The notes: generated by a model not told the origin, from the letters alone. 64,000 bases of DNA from Atriophallophorus winterbourni (GCA_013407085.1 JACCGJ010014806.1:1-64000); one strand, 5' to 3'; shown: positions 10,941 through 23,222, counted from the stretch's first letter. Translations and numbers: made by a program.

Positions 10941-11001
10941 GGTAGCTTAATGGTAACGTATGTGTCTACAATGGCGATGTTCCGGAGTCCGCGTCCAACC
11001 C
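10941..11001 (+). promoter_or_regulatory. tRNA-like internal Pol III boxes A and B
   Basis: TAGCTTAATGG fits a box A consensus, and GCGTCCAACCC is close to the box B consensus GGTTCGAACCC. About 45 bp separate them, normal for a tRNA-derived unit. There is no convincing cloverleaf for a functional tRNA. Confidence 0.5.
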
Positions 11002-11021
11002 GAGGCAGAGTATATGCATTG

Positions 11022-11060
11022 TTGATGAGCGAGAAATAAGAGCGAAACTTGAATCGTGTC
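11022..11060 (+). ncRNA. Degenerate Sm-alpha-type hammerhead
   Basis: Reads TTGATGA, a stem II region with the loop AAATA, GAAAC and a downstream GTGTC. The loop AAATA and core layout match the classical schistosome hammerhead as I know it. The first core base is U instead of C and stem II pairing is weakened, so this copy is probably inactive. Confidence 0.55.
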
Positions 11061-11282
11061 CATCCATTGTGGACCGTCATAACCAAATTCCTGAATATTT
11101 TGACAGACTTGGGGCTGATGAGTAGTCAAAAACAAGTGAAAATCAAGCTCCAGAAATTATTAGTTCTGAGAGTCGTAGTTTATTTTGTACTAAGAACTTT
11201 ATAATTTAGACATGACAAGTCAATTTAGAATCACAAAACAAAAATTTTGTTAATTATGAACCACTCATCGAACAAATCTTAC

Positions 11283-11499
11283 TTTGAGGAAAATTGTTTT
11301 CAATTGGTGTGATAGCATGCACTTTGAATCCACGCTCTTCCATCAGTAATTTTAAACGGAAATTCGTCGAAAATTTTGGGACCGGTAAACCACGGCCTAA
11401 ATCCGACGCATCAAACTGCAGAACCAAATACACGGATTTCACCTCCGGAATGTATTTATATCGGATCAAAGCCAGATCTTTTATGTCTGATAAATTCAT
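11283..11499 (-). CDS. Host gene exon, 217 nt
   Basis: Bounded by the acceptor catttttcag and the donor gtaag, it reads MNLSDIKDLALIRYKYIPEV, VYLVLQFDASDLGRGLPVPK, FSTNFRLKLLMEERGFKVHA and ITPIENNFPQ, plus one leftover base. It starts in phase 0, matching the exon at 13127-13221, and its leftover base completes the first codon of the exon at 8990-9084. Beta-rich alternating hydrophobics would suit an extracellular domain. Family identity is not established. Confidence 0.65.
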
Positions 11500-12464
11500 C
11501 TGAAAAATGCAAGCCATAACTATCAATATAATGCGATTTTATTCATTAAATTGTTTCGCTAAAGTGAAATTCATAAAATCAAAATTAGAGTCAAATATTG
11601 TCGAAGAAAATTTGGCTGAATATGCTGCTTCGTATGAAATATTTTCAAGTTAAATCTAGCACATTGACGAGTAACCCTTGGTCATATTTTGTATAAAACG
11701 GAATTATTTAGAAAAGTGACACGCGTATCATGTTTCATTCGATATATATGTATATATGTGTTTATGTGAAAATTGCCTTGTCAATGAAATTGTGGCTTCT
11801 CGCAACTTAGAAGTCACTATAATGTCATCATATAAGTGTTTATATATAAATTAATTGATTTAGAATTCGAGCGTTTGCTAATGACAATTAGTATTTCTGA
11901 AAAAATCGAGGAACCGTCTAGTTTAGTTGTATGATTATAAAACCTCGACACAAGTTTGACATCATTTCATATCAATGAGGCCGAGGCATGTGTTGGAAAT
12001 TCCTTAAGAAAACTTATGTATTTATTGAGCTTATTGGTAAACTTTCAAGTGTGGACCTTATTATCCTTCAAAGACCACATGGGAAACAGTATTTTTGTTA
12101 TACATTATTTAATAAAGCTATCTAGGCTCCAGTTTAAATTAAAAAAGACTGCATAGATTCGATAGATATCACCATATTTCGAATGCCGTACTGATAAGTG
12201 TAATCCAAACGATTTATTAGCAGCACTCCCAAGTACGCGGAAACTCTTTCGCTTGTGTTCCTCTGTGATGGCGGAGTATGTGTACCCTTGTGTTTATTGA
12301 AAATTGTAAAAACAATTCTCTCGCTTAGTCGCAACGCTGGTGTAAACTATTCGCCACAAAAAGGCTTCTAATCAAGAATTACGTTTGTGTTATGATTAAT
12401 ACAAGTAATACGTTTTGATTACATTCCCACTGAACGGTCCGATTTGATGCTAATGTAAACTAGT

Positions 12465-12560
12465 CTATATATATATATATATATTATATATTATTATTTA
12501 TTATTTATTATTATTTATTTATATATATTATATTTATATATATTTATATATTTATATTAG
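12465..12560. repeat. AT-only low-complexity tract
   Basis: A mixture of TA, TTA and TATTTA repeats with almost no G or C, in the intron between the 13127 and 11283 exons. Confidence 0.9.
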
Positions 12561-12829
12561 AATATGATTTTGAGTTATTTACTGGAATTGCAAAACTCGA
12601 CTGCTTAACTTCTTCAAAAATAGCTCAAGTAACTAATCCGTTATAAGTGGAATATAATAAGCCTGATTAAATTAAGAATGATCTCTGACTTATCTTATTA
12701 CGAAAGCTACGAGACCGAGAATACATTCCCCATTGATATTCGTAAAATATTTCGATACCTTTAACTGAAATTGTTCCGTGTAATTCTAATATCAAAAAGT
12801 AGAAAACGTATGAAGTGTAACCCCGTCCA

Positions 12830-13080
12830 CTTGTGTGTGGGCACATGTGATGGAACAGGTCGTTCGTACCAGTCTCATCCAACAGTGGATTACAAGCTCA
12901 ACTTGTTTACTGTTCCTGCACTGTTTCAAAGCATTCGCACCCTGCTTGTACTGTATGTGATGGTTCCGCATGCAAATATGGATTTTTGTTTGGGTTAGAA
13001 CCAATCCACATTTGTGTGGATACATTGGAATTTAAGAAGTTGGTCGTAGCATTCTTATCCAACTGTGACTTACACTCTAA
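12830..13080 (+). repeat. Two decayed fragments of the hammerhead SINE-like family
   Basis: Blocks gtgatggaacagg, aacagtgga-tacaagctcaacttgtttact, cactgtttca and gtgatggttccgcatgcaaat match the family order seen in reverse at 6040-6230. A second, shorter fragment follows at about 13010. No usable hammerhead core remains. Confidence 0.5.
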
Positions 13081-13126
13081 AATAAGCCGAAGTTTTTGTT
13101 TATAATGTGTGAACACGAAAACTTAC

Positions 13127-13221
13127 TGCTCGCACGCGTTCTTCAACAGCTTGCTTTGTACGTCCAAAATTCATGGCCAACTGAATTGCATCGTCAAACT
13201 TGATTGTGGCGTACATTAACA
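13127..13221 (-). CDS. Host gene exon, most upstream one seen
   Basis: The minus-strand frame reads YATIKFDDAIQLAMNFGRT then KQAVEERVRA, followed by a perfect gtaagt donor in phase 0 that joins the 11283-11499 exon in frame. The acceptor is gaataatag. The peptide looks helical and charged. Further 5' exons must lie upstream on the minus strand but I could not identify them; the next 1.5 kb has none, and TE-filled DNA follows. Confidence 0.55.
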
Positions 13222-14734
13222 CTATTATTCAAATTGTTTGATAAAAAGAGAACGGTTATCAATGGAGAAAGGTAATTATATTTCAATTTACTATTTAAAT
13301 CACGACAAATTACTAGAAGCGTATGTTATCCTTCCAATTTTTCTTTCTTACAAACAAGATAATTCCACATAGGTACTTATTAATATTACTGAAACAACAG
13401 AACTTCGTTCCATATTGTTCAACCCCCGAAACATTTGCCACATACATATACTTATTCTTTCAGTGCGCAGTATCTTGAATAGTTAAGTTTATCAGATCGA
13501 TAGATCGAATGAGTGTCTGTTTTTTTTATTGTAGAAACATACTTCCAAACGTTGATTAATACGTGCCTTGTTTTTTGTTGGTTTAATAAGGGTTATATAG
13601 CTTTCTCGACATGCGAACTGTATATAAAAATATCCCATTTCCATTCAGAAGAAACTCCTGCTAAGCGGAACAAAAGAAATATTGTTTGCATATTGCCAAC
13701 GTCAAAACATAAAGACATTTGGCCTGATCTTATATATATGGTGCTCTAAGCTGATGTCCAGTTATTCAGTGAATATCATATTTGTGCACGCAATGTTCAA
13801 GTTTGACTGAATACAGCGATTGTCAAAAACGAGACAGTTAAATCCTCGGACCTTTTTGTGAGCAGCGGGTGGCACGTGTTATCGCGAGCCCCTTTTGGAT
13901 TTTATGATTTGAACAGCACGGAATTTTGCTTGATATATGTTAGAGATCATTTGCACCGAACGTCTAATTATCACCATTACAATAAATTTAAAAGCTGTGT
14001 CCGATACAATATACATGATTGTTATCTGTCAATCAATGCATTTTTTAATTAATAGTATATGATTTTACATGGGAATATTTAGTATTCAAATCCTACCAAT
14101 TAAAACAGCATGAAAGCATTCGCAAGTTTACATTATAGAGAAGATTAATTAGAGAATTTTGATATGCATAAAATTAGTTTTTAATAAATTTTAGTATACT
14201 TAACATCTGTACATTACGGCTTACCTCGTGTGCCATCCCTCACTAAATTCAGGATAAAAGTGAGATTCAGGGCTTAGAATCCAAATGCCTGTTAGATTTC
14301 GAATAAAGGGATTGATGATCTTCCCCAAGATTATTTATTAATCAATTAAGCAGCAACAACATAAAATTTCTTAAATCTGTATGATTTCAAACCGTTGTAA
14401 ATCCAATGGCTCTTTTATTATTCATGTATTGCAAACAATTATGACTTTCGACTAATAATATTAACTGAAAATTCATTTTAACGAATAAAGTTTTCTTCTT
14501 CTTCAATGAAGCTGACCAAACAAAATTTAATTAGTATTTTATTGTATAATTATATATCACAGCTCAAACATGTTTGCATACACTGAATAACCAAACTTAG
14601 TTCATCAGCTAGATATAAATTTAACCAAGTGTTGTTCATGCAATTGTATCATCAAATGACAATCATTGATATATATCTCACATAAACGTTTATGCAGTTT
14701 TTTAAAAATATGGATCATACTACTATTCCATCGC
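13222..14734. other. No gene or repeat recognised
   Basis: AT-rich sequence with short frames on the plus strand (13513 and 13858) that show no splice-site support or recognisable motif. Confidence 0.5.
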
Positions 14735-14934
14735 GCTGAGACTGGACCTTAACGAGCACCTTCAGTGTCACTCGTACCAGGAAGGTCAATGGATAGAGGT
14801 CAGACGAACACGGGCTCAACCTAACCCGCTGCCTTGTGGGTCAGGCTTTTTAGCCAAAGGCTTTGGCCGAGAACCCTAATTGTTCACCTGTCTAGGCATG
14901 GGCGACCTGTCAGTATCCCAGGCCGCATACAACC

Positions 14935-16177
14935 ATGACGATGACTATTAATGCGAAACCCAACTCCATAGTGCATCGGCCGTCGCGCAGGATAAACAGG
15001 GTAGCCTTACCTGCTGCATACAGCAGGGCGGGTAAGCGAAAACAAGCTACTGCTGGCCCTACTCTTCAAACTGTTTCCGACCCTTACCCTCCCCCATCCA
15101 TTCTTAACAACTCTCCGTCTGTCAATCACAGCTTTAGAAAAGAGCGCGCTGAATATGTTGGAACATTTTCTGTTCGCGAATTCACAGAATACTTTCTGAA
15201 ACCACGGGCTCCAGCTCACATCGGTGCCATGAATGTCAGAACTCTGAGACAAATAGGCCAGCAAGCTGCACTGGCTCTTACCTTAGTCTATCTATTGATG
15301 TTTGCTTATATGATCCGTCCATAATTACTGAACTTACTGCCCCAAACCTTACAACTCGCTACTTTTTGCGCTGCTCTGGTGATTCTGTTGCTGCCATCTC
15401 AGGACAGGCGGGTGTTGGTATAGTGCTGAATTCACGTGCCGAATCCTGTCTAATCGATTGGATTCCTTTGAATAGCAGGATGTGCGCAGTTAGACTAGCC
15501 ACTAACATTAGATAAAACTCAAAATATTCTAATCAGAGACGCTTGTTTATTGTCGCAACTTACGCTCCGACAAACACCAATTCCGACGACGAGAAGAACG
15601 CCTTCTACGATGATCGTTATGCTCTTTTGCGACGTGCAAAAAGCTCCGATATTGTTGTCTTAGCCGGAGATATGAATGCCAAACTGAGTCGCTTAGATAC
15701 ATCTGAATCACAATTAGGTAGCATGTTTGATCTTGAAAGCCAGCGCACAGATAACGGTGAACGGTTTATACAATTCTGTGCACAATCTCGATTATTCATT
15801 AGTAGCACTTCTTTTCGCCATAAAAAATGTTAAATTACCATATGGCGCTGCTAGATGGAAGCCAACCTTTGGCCCAAATCGACCATATCGCCTTAAGTGC
15901 TCGCTGGAGAGGTTGCATTGAGGACTGCCGCTCCTTTTGGAATACCTGCTTAGATTCAGATCATGCGATTGTGCGATGTAGGTTCTCGTTAAAGTTCTCC
16001 GGTACTAAGCCTTCGAATGGGAAACGCATTGCGGTCGAAAAATTCTCTCTGCTTTCAGTTCAAGACATTTATAGGACCACCTTGAGTAACTCACTCCCAG
16101 TTCCTCTGTGTGCAACTGCCGATGAAATGTGGAACAAAATAGCAGGAATTATGCGAGCCGCTGCAATAACAGCCTAA
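14935..16177 (+). pseudogene. LINE endonuclease domain, broken by frameshifts
   Basis: A Met-initiated 129-codon frame covers a basic leader and the first endonuclease strand. Further frames at 15543-15833 and 15827-16177 carry the GDMNAK metal-binding segment and the catalytic DSDH-type end. At least two frameshifts and one in-frame stop separate these pieces, so no functional endonuclease is encoded. Confidence 0.8.
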
Positions 16178-16785
16178 ACAACCAATCCGAAAGTCCTACA
16201 GGATTTCACAGCTCTCTATAGAAATTCTTCACCAGCGACGCTGAATACCTCATGGTCCTGGACACAACACAGAGCGTAGACGCGTGAGGAATGAACTCAA
16301 ACGGAGCTTAAGACTAGACAGAGAAAGGTGGTGGCTAAATAAGGTGGAAGAAATGGAAATAGCAAATGATGCGGCTAACGTGCGAAAACTCTTCCAACTT
16401 ATTCGATCGACTGGGCCTACGAAAAAAGGAGTGAGTGAAACTATCGCTGAAATAGACGGTACTCTTATCACTAATAAGAATCACGTTAGGCCGAACATTT
16501 TGAAGAACAATTCAGCTGCTCGCCTGCAACAGAATCTTTCCCTCATTTGAAGCAGCGTGATCCTTGGTCTGTTAGCGTAGATCACCCTAATGAGTTAGAA
16601 ATTAAAGAATGTATCGAATCCATGAAACGATTCAAAGCTGCTAGCCCCGATGACATACCACCTGTCTTGTTCAAAGAAGGTGGCCAAGTCCGAATCAGCC
16701 CATAAGGCGATCTCCTCCGTGAAGTGTGGTTATCAGAATCCGTCCCTCCGAGTTGGGGCGAATCATACTTATATTTTAAAAAGGT

Positions 16786-17745
16786 GTGCGGAGCTCATGC
16801 TCCAACCATCGTGGGATAAGTCTCACTCCCATCATTACGAGATTATTAGCGTCCATATGTCTTCGAAGATTAACATCGTATAGGGAATCTTATATCCGAG
16901 AGCAGCAAGCTGGCTTCCGGCCTGGCGGAGGCTGTGTCGATCACATTTTTACTCTTCGACGGATCTCAGAACTGCGGCACACTTATCGACAGCCGACAAT
17001 AGCCATCTTTTTAGACTTCAAAGGAGCATTTGATTCAGTCGATCGAAATTTCCTGTTTAACACCTTGCTGTGCAAAGGCGTTCCGCAAAAGTATGTCAAC
17101 ATACTACGTGCACTTTATGCTCATACATCCGGATGCGTTAGGGTTTACAACGAAGTCTCACCCAAATTCCACACCACAAGTGGCGTCCGACAAGGATGCC
17201 CGATTTCTCCGTTTTTGTTCAATTTTGTAATTGATGCAATTATGGAGTTGTGCAACGATGGTGCCCCAGCTTTCGGAGTTCACATAATGCCAGGCGTCAA
17301 GCTTCTCGACTTGGATTATGCTGATGATATAGTTCTGCTCTTCGACTCGTACACAGATGCACAGGCGATACTGAACAAGCTATCTAGTATTGTGCCCGCA
17401 TTTGGAATGCGTTTTGCACCCTCTAAGTGCAGTGTTCTGCTGCAGGATATCGACATATCGAACAGCACTTTATTACTTGACAATCAGGCTCTTGAAATTG
17501 TAGATCGTTTTACGTATCTCGGTAGTTGTATCAATAATTCTGCATCGTTAGATGACGAGGTCTCGGCACGCATTTCTAAAGCGACCGTAGCATTCCGCAA
17601 CCTAGGTCACCTCTGGCGTCAGAAAGGACTATCTCTGTTACTCAAGGGTAGAGTCTATAAAGCGACAGTTCGGGCTGTGTTACTATATGGGTGCGAAACC
17701 TGGACCTTACGTAAAGAACACATTCAGCGTCTCCAAAGTATTTGA
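16786..17745 (+). CDS. LINE reverse transcriptase, 319-codon open segment
   Basis: Clear RT motifs in order: QQAGFRPGGGCVDH, IFLDFKGAFDSVDR, TTSGVRQGCPISPFLFNF, LDYADDIVLL (the catalytic YADD near 17315) and FTYLGSCINN. A downstream frame (17687-18049) overlaps it in another phase and carries the RCLRSILGVS and LRWLGHVLRIPEHRLPKH segments of the LINE C-terminus. This is the best-preserved coding segment of this element, but the protein is split from its endonuclease and C-terminus. Confidence 0.85.
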   Translation: MRSSCSNHRGISLTPIITRLLASICLRRLTSYRESYIREQQAGFRPGGGCVDHIFTLRRISELRHTYRQPTIAIFLDFKGAFDSVDRNFLFNTLLCKGVPQKYVNILRALYAHTSGCVRVYNEVSPKFHTTSGVRQGCPISPFLFNFVIDAIMELCNDGAPAFGVHIMPGVKLLDLDYADDIVLLFDSYTDAQAILNKLSSIVPAFGMRFAPSKCSVLLQDIDISNSTLLLDNQALEIVDRFTYLGSCINNSASLDDEVSARISKATVAFRNLGHLWRQKGLSLLLKGRVYKATVRAVLLYGCETWTLRKEHIQRLQSI

Positions 17746-18460
17746 CAACCGGTGTCTCCGCAGCATTCTAGGAGTTAGCTGTTACAATCGTATGCGCACC
17801 GATGCTCTCCGAAATAAGTTGTTGGGTAGTAATGTCGATATAGAGAAGCAGATCAACCTGCATAGGTTACGCTGGCTGGGTCACGTTTTACGGATACCGG
17901 AACACCGACTTCCGAAACATATTCTTTTTGCGACGCCACATCCTGATTGGCGTAAATTTCGGGGTGGCCAAACCGTCACATGGCATAGGCAGTTAAAAAC
18001 CCTTACTAGTAACCTTTCCAAAGTAGGCGCAGCGCGTCTTCCAGGCTAGTGTCCCCGCGATCAGATATCGCAGTGGTTAGTTACGCTTCAGTATATGTCG
18101 CGAAACCGTGTTTTATGGCGGTCTTGTACTAGACATCTTCTTGGAGTGTTTGCTTAACCTTGTATGTTGTCAAGCGGATTGACGAGAAAAGCTTGTTATG
18201 ATGCATGACAGTGAAAGCCGCAAGGAAACTGCCGTGATGATGTCGCTCTATTCGTTCACGAAACTTGTTTGAATGTATGTTCCATTCGAGGTATAGGAAC
18301 CTCTCCCCAATTTGTTTGTGCTTACTCTTCTATGGAAGCCGTAGCAGTTTAAGTCCCACCCTTTCCCATGTTTTAGGTTTTTATTTTTCATGGTGCATGG
18401 CAGTTAAGCATTCGGTACGTGCGACCGATGTATTGCTGTCTTTGATGATGATGATACTAG

Positions 18461-18919
18461 TACCAATATTCGTATGTAATTGGAGCTGTGTGGCAAATAT
18501 GTATGCTTTACTTGAACAATTGTATCCTTATATATATTATATCCTTATATCTTGAATTGTATTCTAATAATCAAATTGTACAATGTTAGTGTAGATGAAT
18601 CCATCATATATGATTCTGCTTTTAATTAGACAAATATGAGTTAATGCATTTTGTTGACACCAAGACTATAATTTTAATATATATTAAGCTTGTATGCATT
18701 GTTTTAAAAATGCCCTTCCTATTTCAATACGAAACAGTCCGAACAAATTTGTAAGAATTTTAAGATACCGAATTCTAACAATGTGTGATTCGATTTTCCT
18801 AAAACGTATAATATCGCTGATTCATTTTAAACAAATCTCAGGTCCTGATATTTTTTGGGAACTTACCGTTGTAGGTTTGATCTTTGAGAAGAATAATTCA
18901 AAATTAGAGTTGAAATATA

Positions 18920-18958
<39 letters not shown>

Positions 18959-21930
18959 TTAAATTACTCACAAGACATTTGATTGTCATCAACAATCTCT
19001 GTAAATGAAAATCAATTATATACTATACGTGTATCTAAATTCAGTTTTGATACGAAAATTGGAAATAGCGGTAGAACAAATGCACCCGGTTACTTCAAAC
19101 ATTAGCTATGCTGTTTCTATAACACTCAACACAATCTATTGTCATTGATTAAATGTCTGATTCAAATTTTTCATTTTTTTTTCTAAATTTTGCGTTCAGA
19201 ATCTTTACGTAATTGTAGTACGAACATCTTTCGTTATTAAGTTTCCATTCGTTGGTAACGATATTCATTACTTTGAAATGAGAGGGACTAATCATAAATC
19301 ATTACATCAGATTCCACGTAATGCTCTGTTCAATGATTTCATTTTTAGAAAATGGCGTTAAAAGTACATCATTAGAGCGAATGCCATCCTTCCGGGTGTT
19401 TTAATTGAAGCTTGAAAATAGATGTGCTCGAACGAATAATGTATCAATAATCAAAATCAAACCTTGACCAAAACAGAAATAAGTGTCACTAGTTATTTTT
19501 CAATTGTTTTTTTTATGAGGAATACTTGTCAATCATACCAAAGTGCATCCTATTTTTCACTTGTTCGCTAATAAACAACAAATGCATTCGTAATATTTTG
19601 TAGTTAAACAAACAAAATGTCCCCAAATCTATTTCTTACTACTCACTAATGTTGAGCTGGCAATATCCATTTCCGATGTTGATTGCTATAATGAAAATAT
19701 ACAAAGTATATAACTAATACATAGAAATAAATATAAGAAAAGGTGTGTGTTTTACAATAAAATAATAATACAATTTAAAAATGTCACCAGCAATCTGTTC
19801 TCAGACACATTTTCATGGTTATATCACTAAGTTGTTATTACTCAACAGCGATATATAATAATATATTATATTGAATTCTATGAATAGGAATTTAATGAAA
19901 GGAAAAATTGTAAACCTTGCTAACGCCAAAATTATACGGGCTCGCTGAAACAGATCTGAAATTCAAGAATAAATTTTTATGGTCGAGAACGCAAACAGTT
20001 TTTCAAGAGCAATATGCCCATCATGTGGCGGAACATAAAATATATTTAGATTATCGCAAATGGTTACACAATACGATCTTTAAAAAAAATTAACAAATAA
20101 CGATTGGAAATATAAAGATTGATGAGTCATAACATACCCAAATAACAAATCACAGTGGAAACCAGTCGCATGATGTTTCTATGATTTTGTGCGATCAGAA
20201 CTTGAAATTTGTGTGATATTTATAAGCTTGACAAAAGTTTTGTTAACCAATGTGAATGTGCAGCATGTGAATTGCGAAAAGTTTCTTCACGATTGGTTTA
20301 TTCGATCGAAAAGTTTCGAATTAGGATTCCGGGTCTGAACTTTTAAGTCACTGTTGGATAAATCTGGAACTACCGACTTGTTCAAGCACGTGCTCTAAAA
20401 CCTATTTTTGGTTCAAACTCACGCGTGTATACCATCTGCATGTGTGAGCGCGTGTTTAAACGTTTCGGTGGTGACAGCCTTATCCAACATACGCATACAA
20501 GTTATGAAACCTTTTTACTATTTTAAGCTATTTCCCTCCTTTGAATAAATAATCAAACTTTGCTTTCTCATAAAATGAAACTTGAATGCAAAAATGGTGA
20601 AACTTTGAAACAATTTTGATTAGATTTACCAAGAACGAATAAAAGGTTTCATGAAATCTTTCACCCTGGGTAGCCACAAAATGCTAAAATATGTTAAATA
20701 CTGATATACTGTTTTTGAGCCATTAAATTTAGATCTTAACGCCTCCCGGAGAAGGGAACATCTGGTATTTTCAAACATCCAAAGTTTTATAGCTCGACGT
20801 AACGCTAATTTACAGATTCTGCTCAGTAGAAGTTTCAGGCAGCATACTGCTGATCAATGATCATTGTTCGCTTTCTGTATGTGGTAAGATAACGTAATAA
20901 GGCCTGGGGTCCTTCTTCGTAATAAACGATGAATGCTGCTATCAGTGTCTTTTTCCACCAATTGTTCGCACATTTTTGTCATGATTTTTCTGCTAATTTT
21001 TTTGATTCTACGCAGGGTCATCTTTGCTGACCGTTTATTCCTGCGTTGAGCAATCTACTGTGAAACTCGTCTTGTTATATTTTTCACAACCCAATTAATT
21101 CCTGTCGTCATTAAAAAGACGCTTATTCAATATAATCAATATTTTAGCTCAGCTAAATAAGAATGATATGCAGCTTTTCTTGAATATTCTGTTATTGTTT
21201 TTGTCTGATGTTTATTTGGTAGTCCAGATTATTCCGAAGTACGCTTTTCCTATCTTTTTATTACCGTCAGCATATATGTTCTGCAGTCTATATATTGTGG
21301 TGCTAACATCTCAATCACTCACATACTCATGATTCTTTGTAATAACTCTATTTAACAGTGCTCTCCAGCTTGTTTATCGATTTGCTGACGTAGCTAATGC
21401 GTTATATCAAATCGAAAGAATCACCGCAATGTATATTGTTATGGTTATATGGAAACTTCATTTATAGCGGTTGAGAGTGAAATCAAGTTTTTTCTGTGTA
21501 ATGTGCATACAATTACTACGACATCTGCGTATTTCGAAGTGAAACTTGACTGAGACTGCGAAAGCCTAGGCAAAAGAAGAATAAGAATCGCTCCTTGAAT
21601 AACCGCTTTCTCAGTCAGAAGCAAAGCTGAGCGTAGTCTCTTGATTTTAGCATTTTGAGATCTATCGGAAACGTATCGACATATACGTTTCATTATTTTG
21701 GGTGGTGTGGCTCGCAATTTTGTTCAGGTCATTCAGTTGGACATGATTGACAACCAAACAAGTTCGTGTAATCAAAAAGTATTTAATGGCTAATTATATA
21801 CCGTCGAGCTATTTCAAAATTCTGTGAGTTAGAAATGTAGCAGACCAGTGTCTCTACACATTTATTATTGTACACTTCTATTTACTCTATCTTTTGCTAA
21901 CATGTTTTTCAAAAGTCTGTCTGCATCACG
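18461..21930. other. 3.5 kb AT-rich stretch without a recognised gene
   Basis: I see no retroelement motif or convincing exon. A minus-strand frame at 21445-21717 (90 codons, with hydrophobic GAILILLLPRL) lacks clear splice sites. The area may be intergenic or intronic. Confidence 0.45.
18920..18957. repeat. (TA)n microsatellite
   Basis: About 19 TA units, similar in length to the one at 9123. Confidence 0.95.
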
Positions 21931-22764
21931 TGAATGTTAATTGAACGTCGTCGCCCGATCAGTGACAACGACCAGTTCAAAAAAATCATGTCTTGATATA
22001 TATAAAGATGTGGATACTAAAAGCAACGAACAGAAGGATATCGGAGACGAGAACATCAACAGGCAGAGAACAACAGTAATTCCCTTTTCTCTATTTCATT
22101 TCTCCTTTTTCTTCAAACTTCATTGTACTGCATAACGCCATCCCTCCCGAAAAGATCAGAATCGGAGTACCAGCGTTGTTTTGTGAGCCAAGACGACGGG
22201 GTTCAAAAGAAAAGCCGTCGCTGGATAAGAAAACACCACTAAAGCGCAACTAAACTGGTGAGCCTGAAGAAGAACACACGTTGAGTTCGCTCCTGATCAG
22301 ACCAATTAGTTCACAAGCGCAAAGTTTTTCCCAGCACCAACTATCCTATGGATTTTGCTATCATTGTAAATACCACATTAAGCTTCAAGTTTCAATACCT
22401 TATTTCGTATTGTATCTTCTGTGATTCATGAATTATCGCGCATTAAATGTTCAATGCCAAAATCTCGCCACCGAACACAGTCAATTCACTCAATCGACAA
22501 AACACACAATATCGATCACCCAGCAAGCCATATGCAACCCACAAACATGTGCGAACATGTCACGAGATTCACTGCCCAGACAAAGAAAAAAATCGATTCA
22601 TCTGTGATCGTGAGAAGTATTCATGCGACGGCGACAAGGAATAGTTGTAAGCTCTGCATCACGATAAGCGTTGATTCTGTTTCGGTCAAATGTACTTTCT
22701 GCGTATTCCAACAACACGCATCATGTGGTAAGAATTTGACTGAGGCTTGTGAATGATGAGAGAC
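21931..22764 (+). mobile_element. CR1-type LINE, 5' part with ORF1 zinc-finger segment
   Basis: This segment leads directly into the PLE insertion at 22765. The frame at 22421-22753 ends with a cysteine/histidine block (CKLC, then KCTFC, then HASCG) like the PHD-like zinc finger at the N-terminus of CR1 ORF1 proteins. The sequence resumes after the PLE at 24362. The start near 21930 is approximate; about 200 bp of what looks like 5' UTR precedes the zinc-finger frame. Confidence 0.6.
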
Positions 22765-22778
22765 ACCCATCGGTTTGT

Positions 22779-23222
22779 AGCTTACTTGGATATGTTCTCC
22801 GAGCTTTTTGAGTTTGCATCGGAAGTTTCGTTGCCAGACTAGGCAACATCTTCAGCAATTGTTGGCAAATTGACTGCTCGAATTTGAACTGACGATGGTA
22901 TTTGGCCGGCCGACCAATGGTCACGTTATCGCATGTGATTGATTGATTGGTTGGCTGCCTTTACGGTTCTTAGTCTCAGTCGCATCCGTGCGTAGATGTC
23001 GTCCAAGCTCACGTGTTCGTTGATCGATCGTTCACCGGAGTACCAGGCTTCGATGAACTCTCGTGCTGCTTTGTTATTAGCTGGACCGAAGATATGGCAG
23101 TTATGCCAGTCCATCTCGTGATCTTCGTTGTCGACGTGCGTTGATATGAGAGACTTGGTGTCGTGACGTCGTACGGCTAGTTGATGCTCATGGATTCGAG
23201 TTTTTAGTTTTCGACCGGTTTG
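22779..23222 (-). pseudogene. Inverted PLE 3' arm (GIY-YIG end)
   Basis: On the minus strand this encodes TGRKLKTRIHEHQLAVRR, DNEDHEMDWHNCH and the SLDDIYARMRLR end of a PLE GIY-YIG endonuclease. It is the inverted partner of 23864-24310. It lacks the GIY-YIG start and the catalytic N-terminal strand, so it cannot be a working nuclease. Confidence 0.8.
22822..22855 (-). ncRNA. PLE hammerhead, altered cleavage site
   Basis: The minus strand reads CTGAAGA, a six-pair stem II (GTTGCC, loop TAGTCT, GGCAAC) and GAAAC, but is then followed by TTC instead of GTC, so stem III pairing and the cleavage triplet differ from the other three copies. Confidence 0.65.

Larger units (their letters stand above)
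10935..11140 (+). repeat. Sm-alpha-like SINE: tRNA-like promoter plus hammerhead relic
   Basis: An A-box-like ggtagcttaatggtaacg at 10941-10957 and a B-box-like gcgtccaaccc at 10991-11001 are spaced as in a tRNA-type Pol III promoter. They are followed within 25 bp by a degenerate hammerhead core (11022-11060). This combination is the known layout of the Sm-alpha short repeats of schistosomes. The 3' end is not precisely defined; no A-rich tail or target-site duplication was found. Confidence 0.6.
14735..18460 (+). mobile_element. RTE-type LINE, nearly full length but inactive
   Basis: A GC-richer 5' leader (about 14740-14930) is followed by an apurinic-like endonuclease (HIGAMNVRTL near 15220, ATYAPTN near 15555, AGDMNAKLSR near 15665, and QIDHIALSARW then DSDH near 15870-15960), a reverse transcriptase and a C-terminal GHVLRIPE region. 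Stops and frameshifts break the polyprotein at several points. The 3' end is a run of gatgatgatgata near 18445-18460, typical of short-repeat RTE tails. Sequences near both ends (gatcatactac and gatgatactag) hint at a target-site duplication but are not exact. It may belong to the SR2/Perere group of schistosomes. Confidence 0.85.

Noticed and set aside
12465..12560. AT tract as a replication origin or matrix attachment site
   Set aside because: Low-complexity AT sequence alone is not evidence of such a function.
2950..13221. Firm naming of the host gene as an integrin alpha chain
   Set aside because: The resemblance is limited to spacing of a few residues in two or three exons, and the 13127 exon looks helical; not enough without a profile search.
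21445..21717. Possible membrane-protein exon on the minus strand
   Set aside because: One hydrophobic stretch only; no convincing acceptor or donor and no conserved copy to compare.
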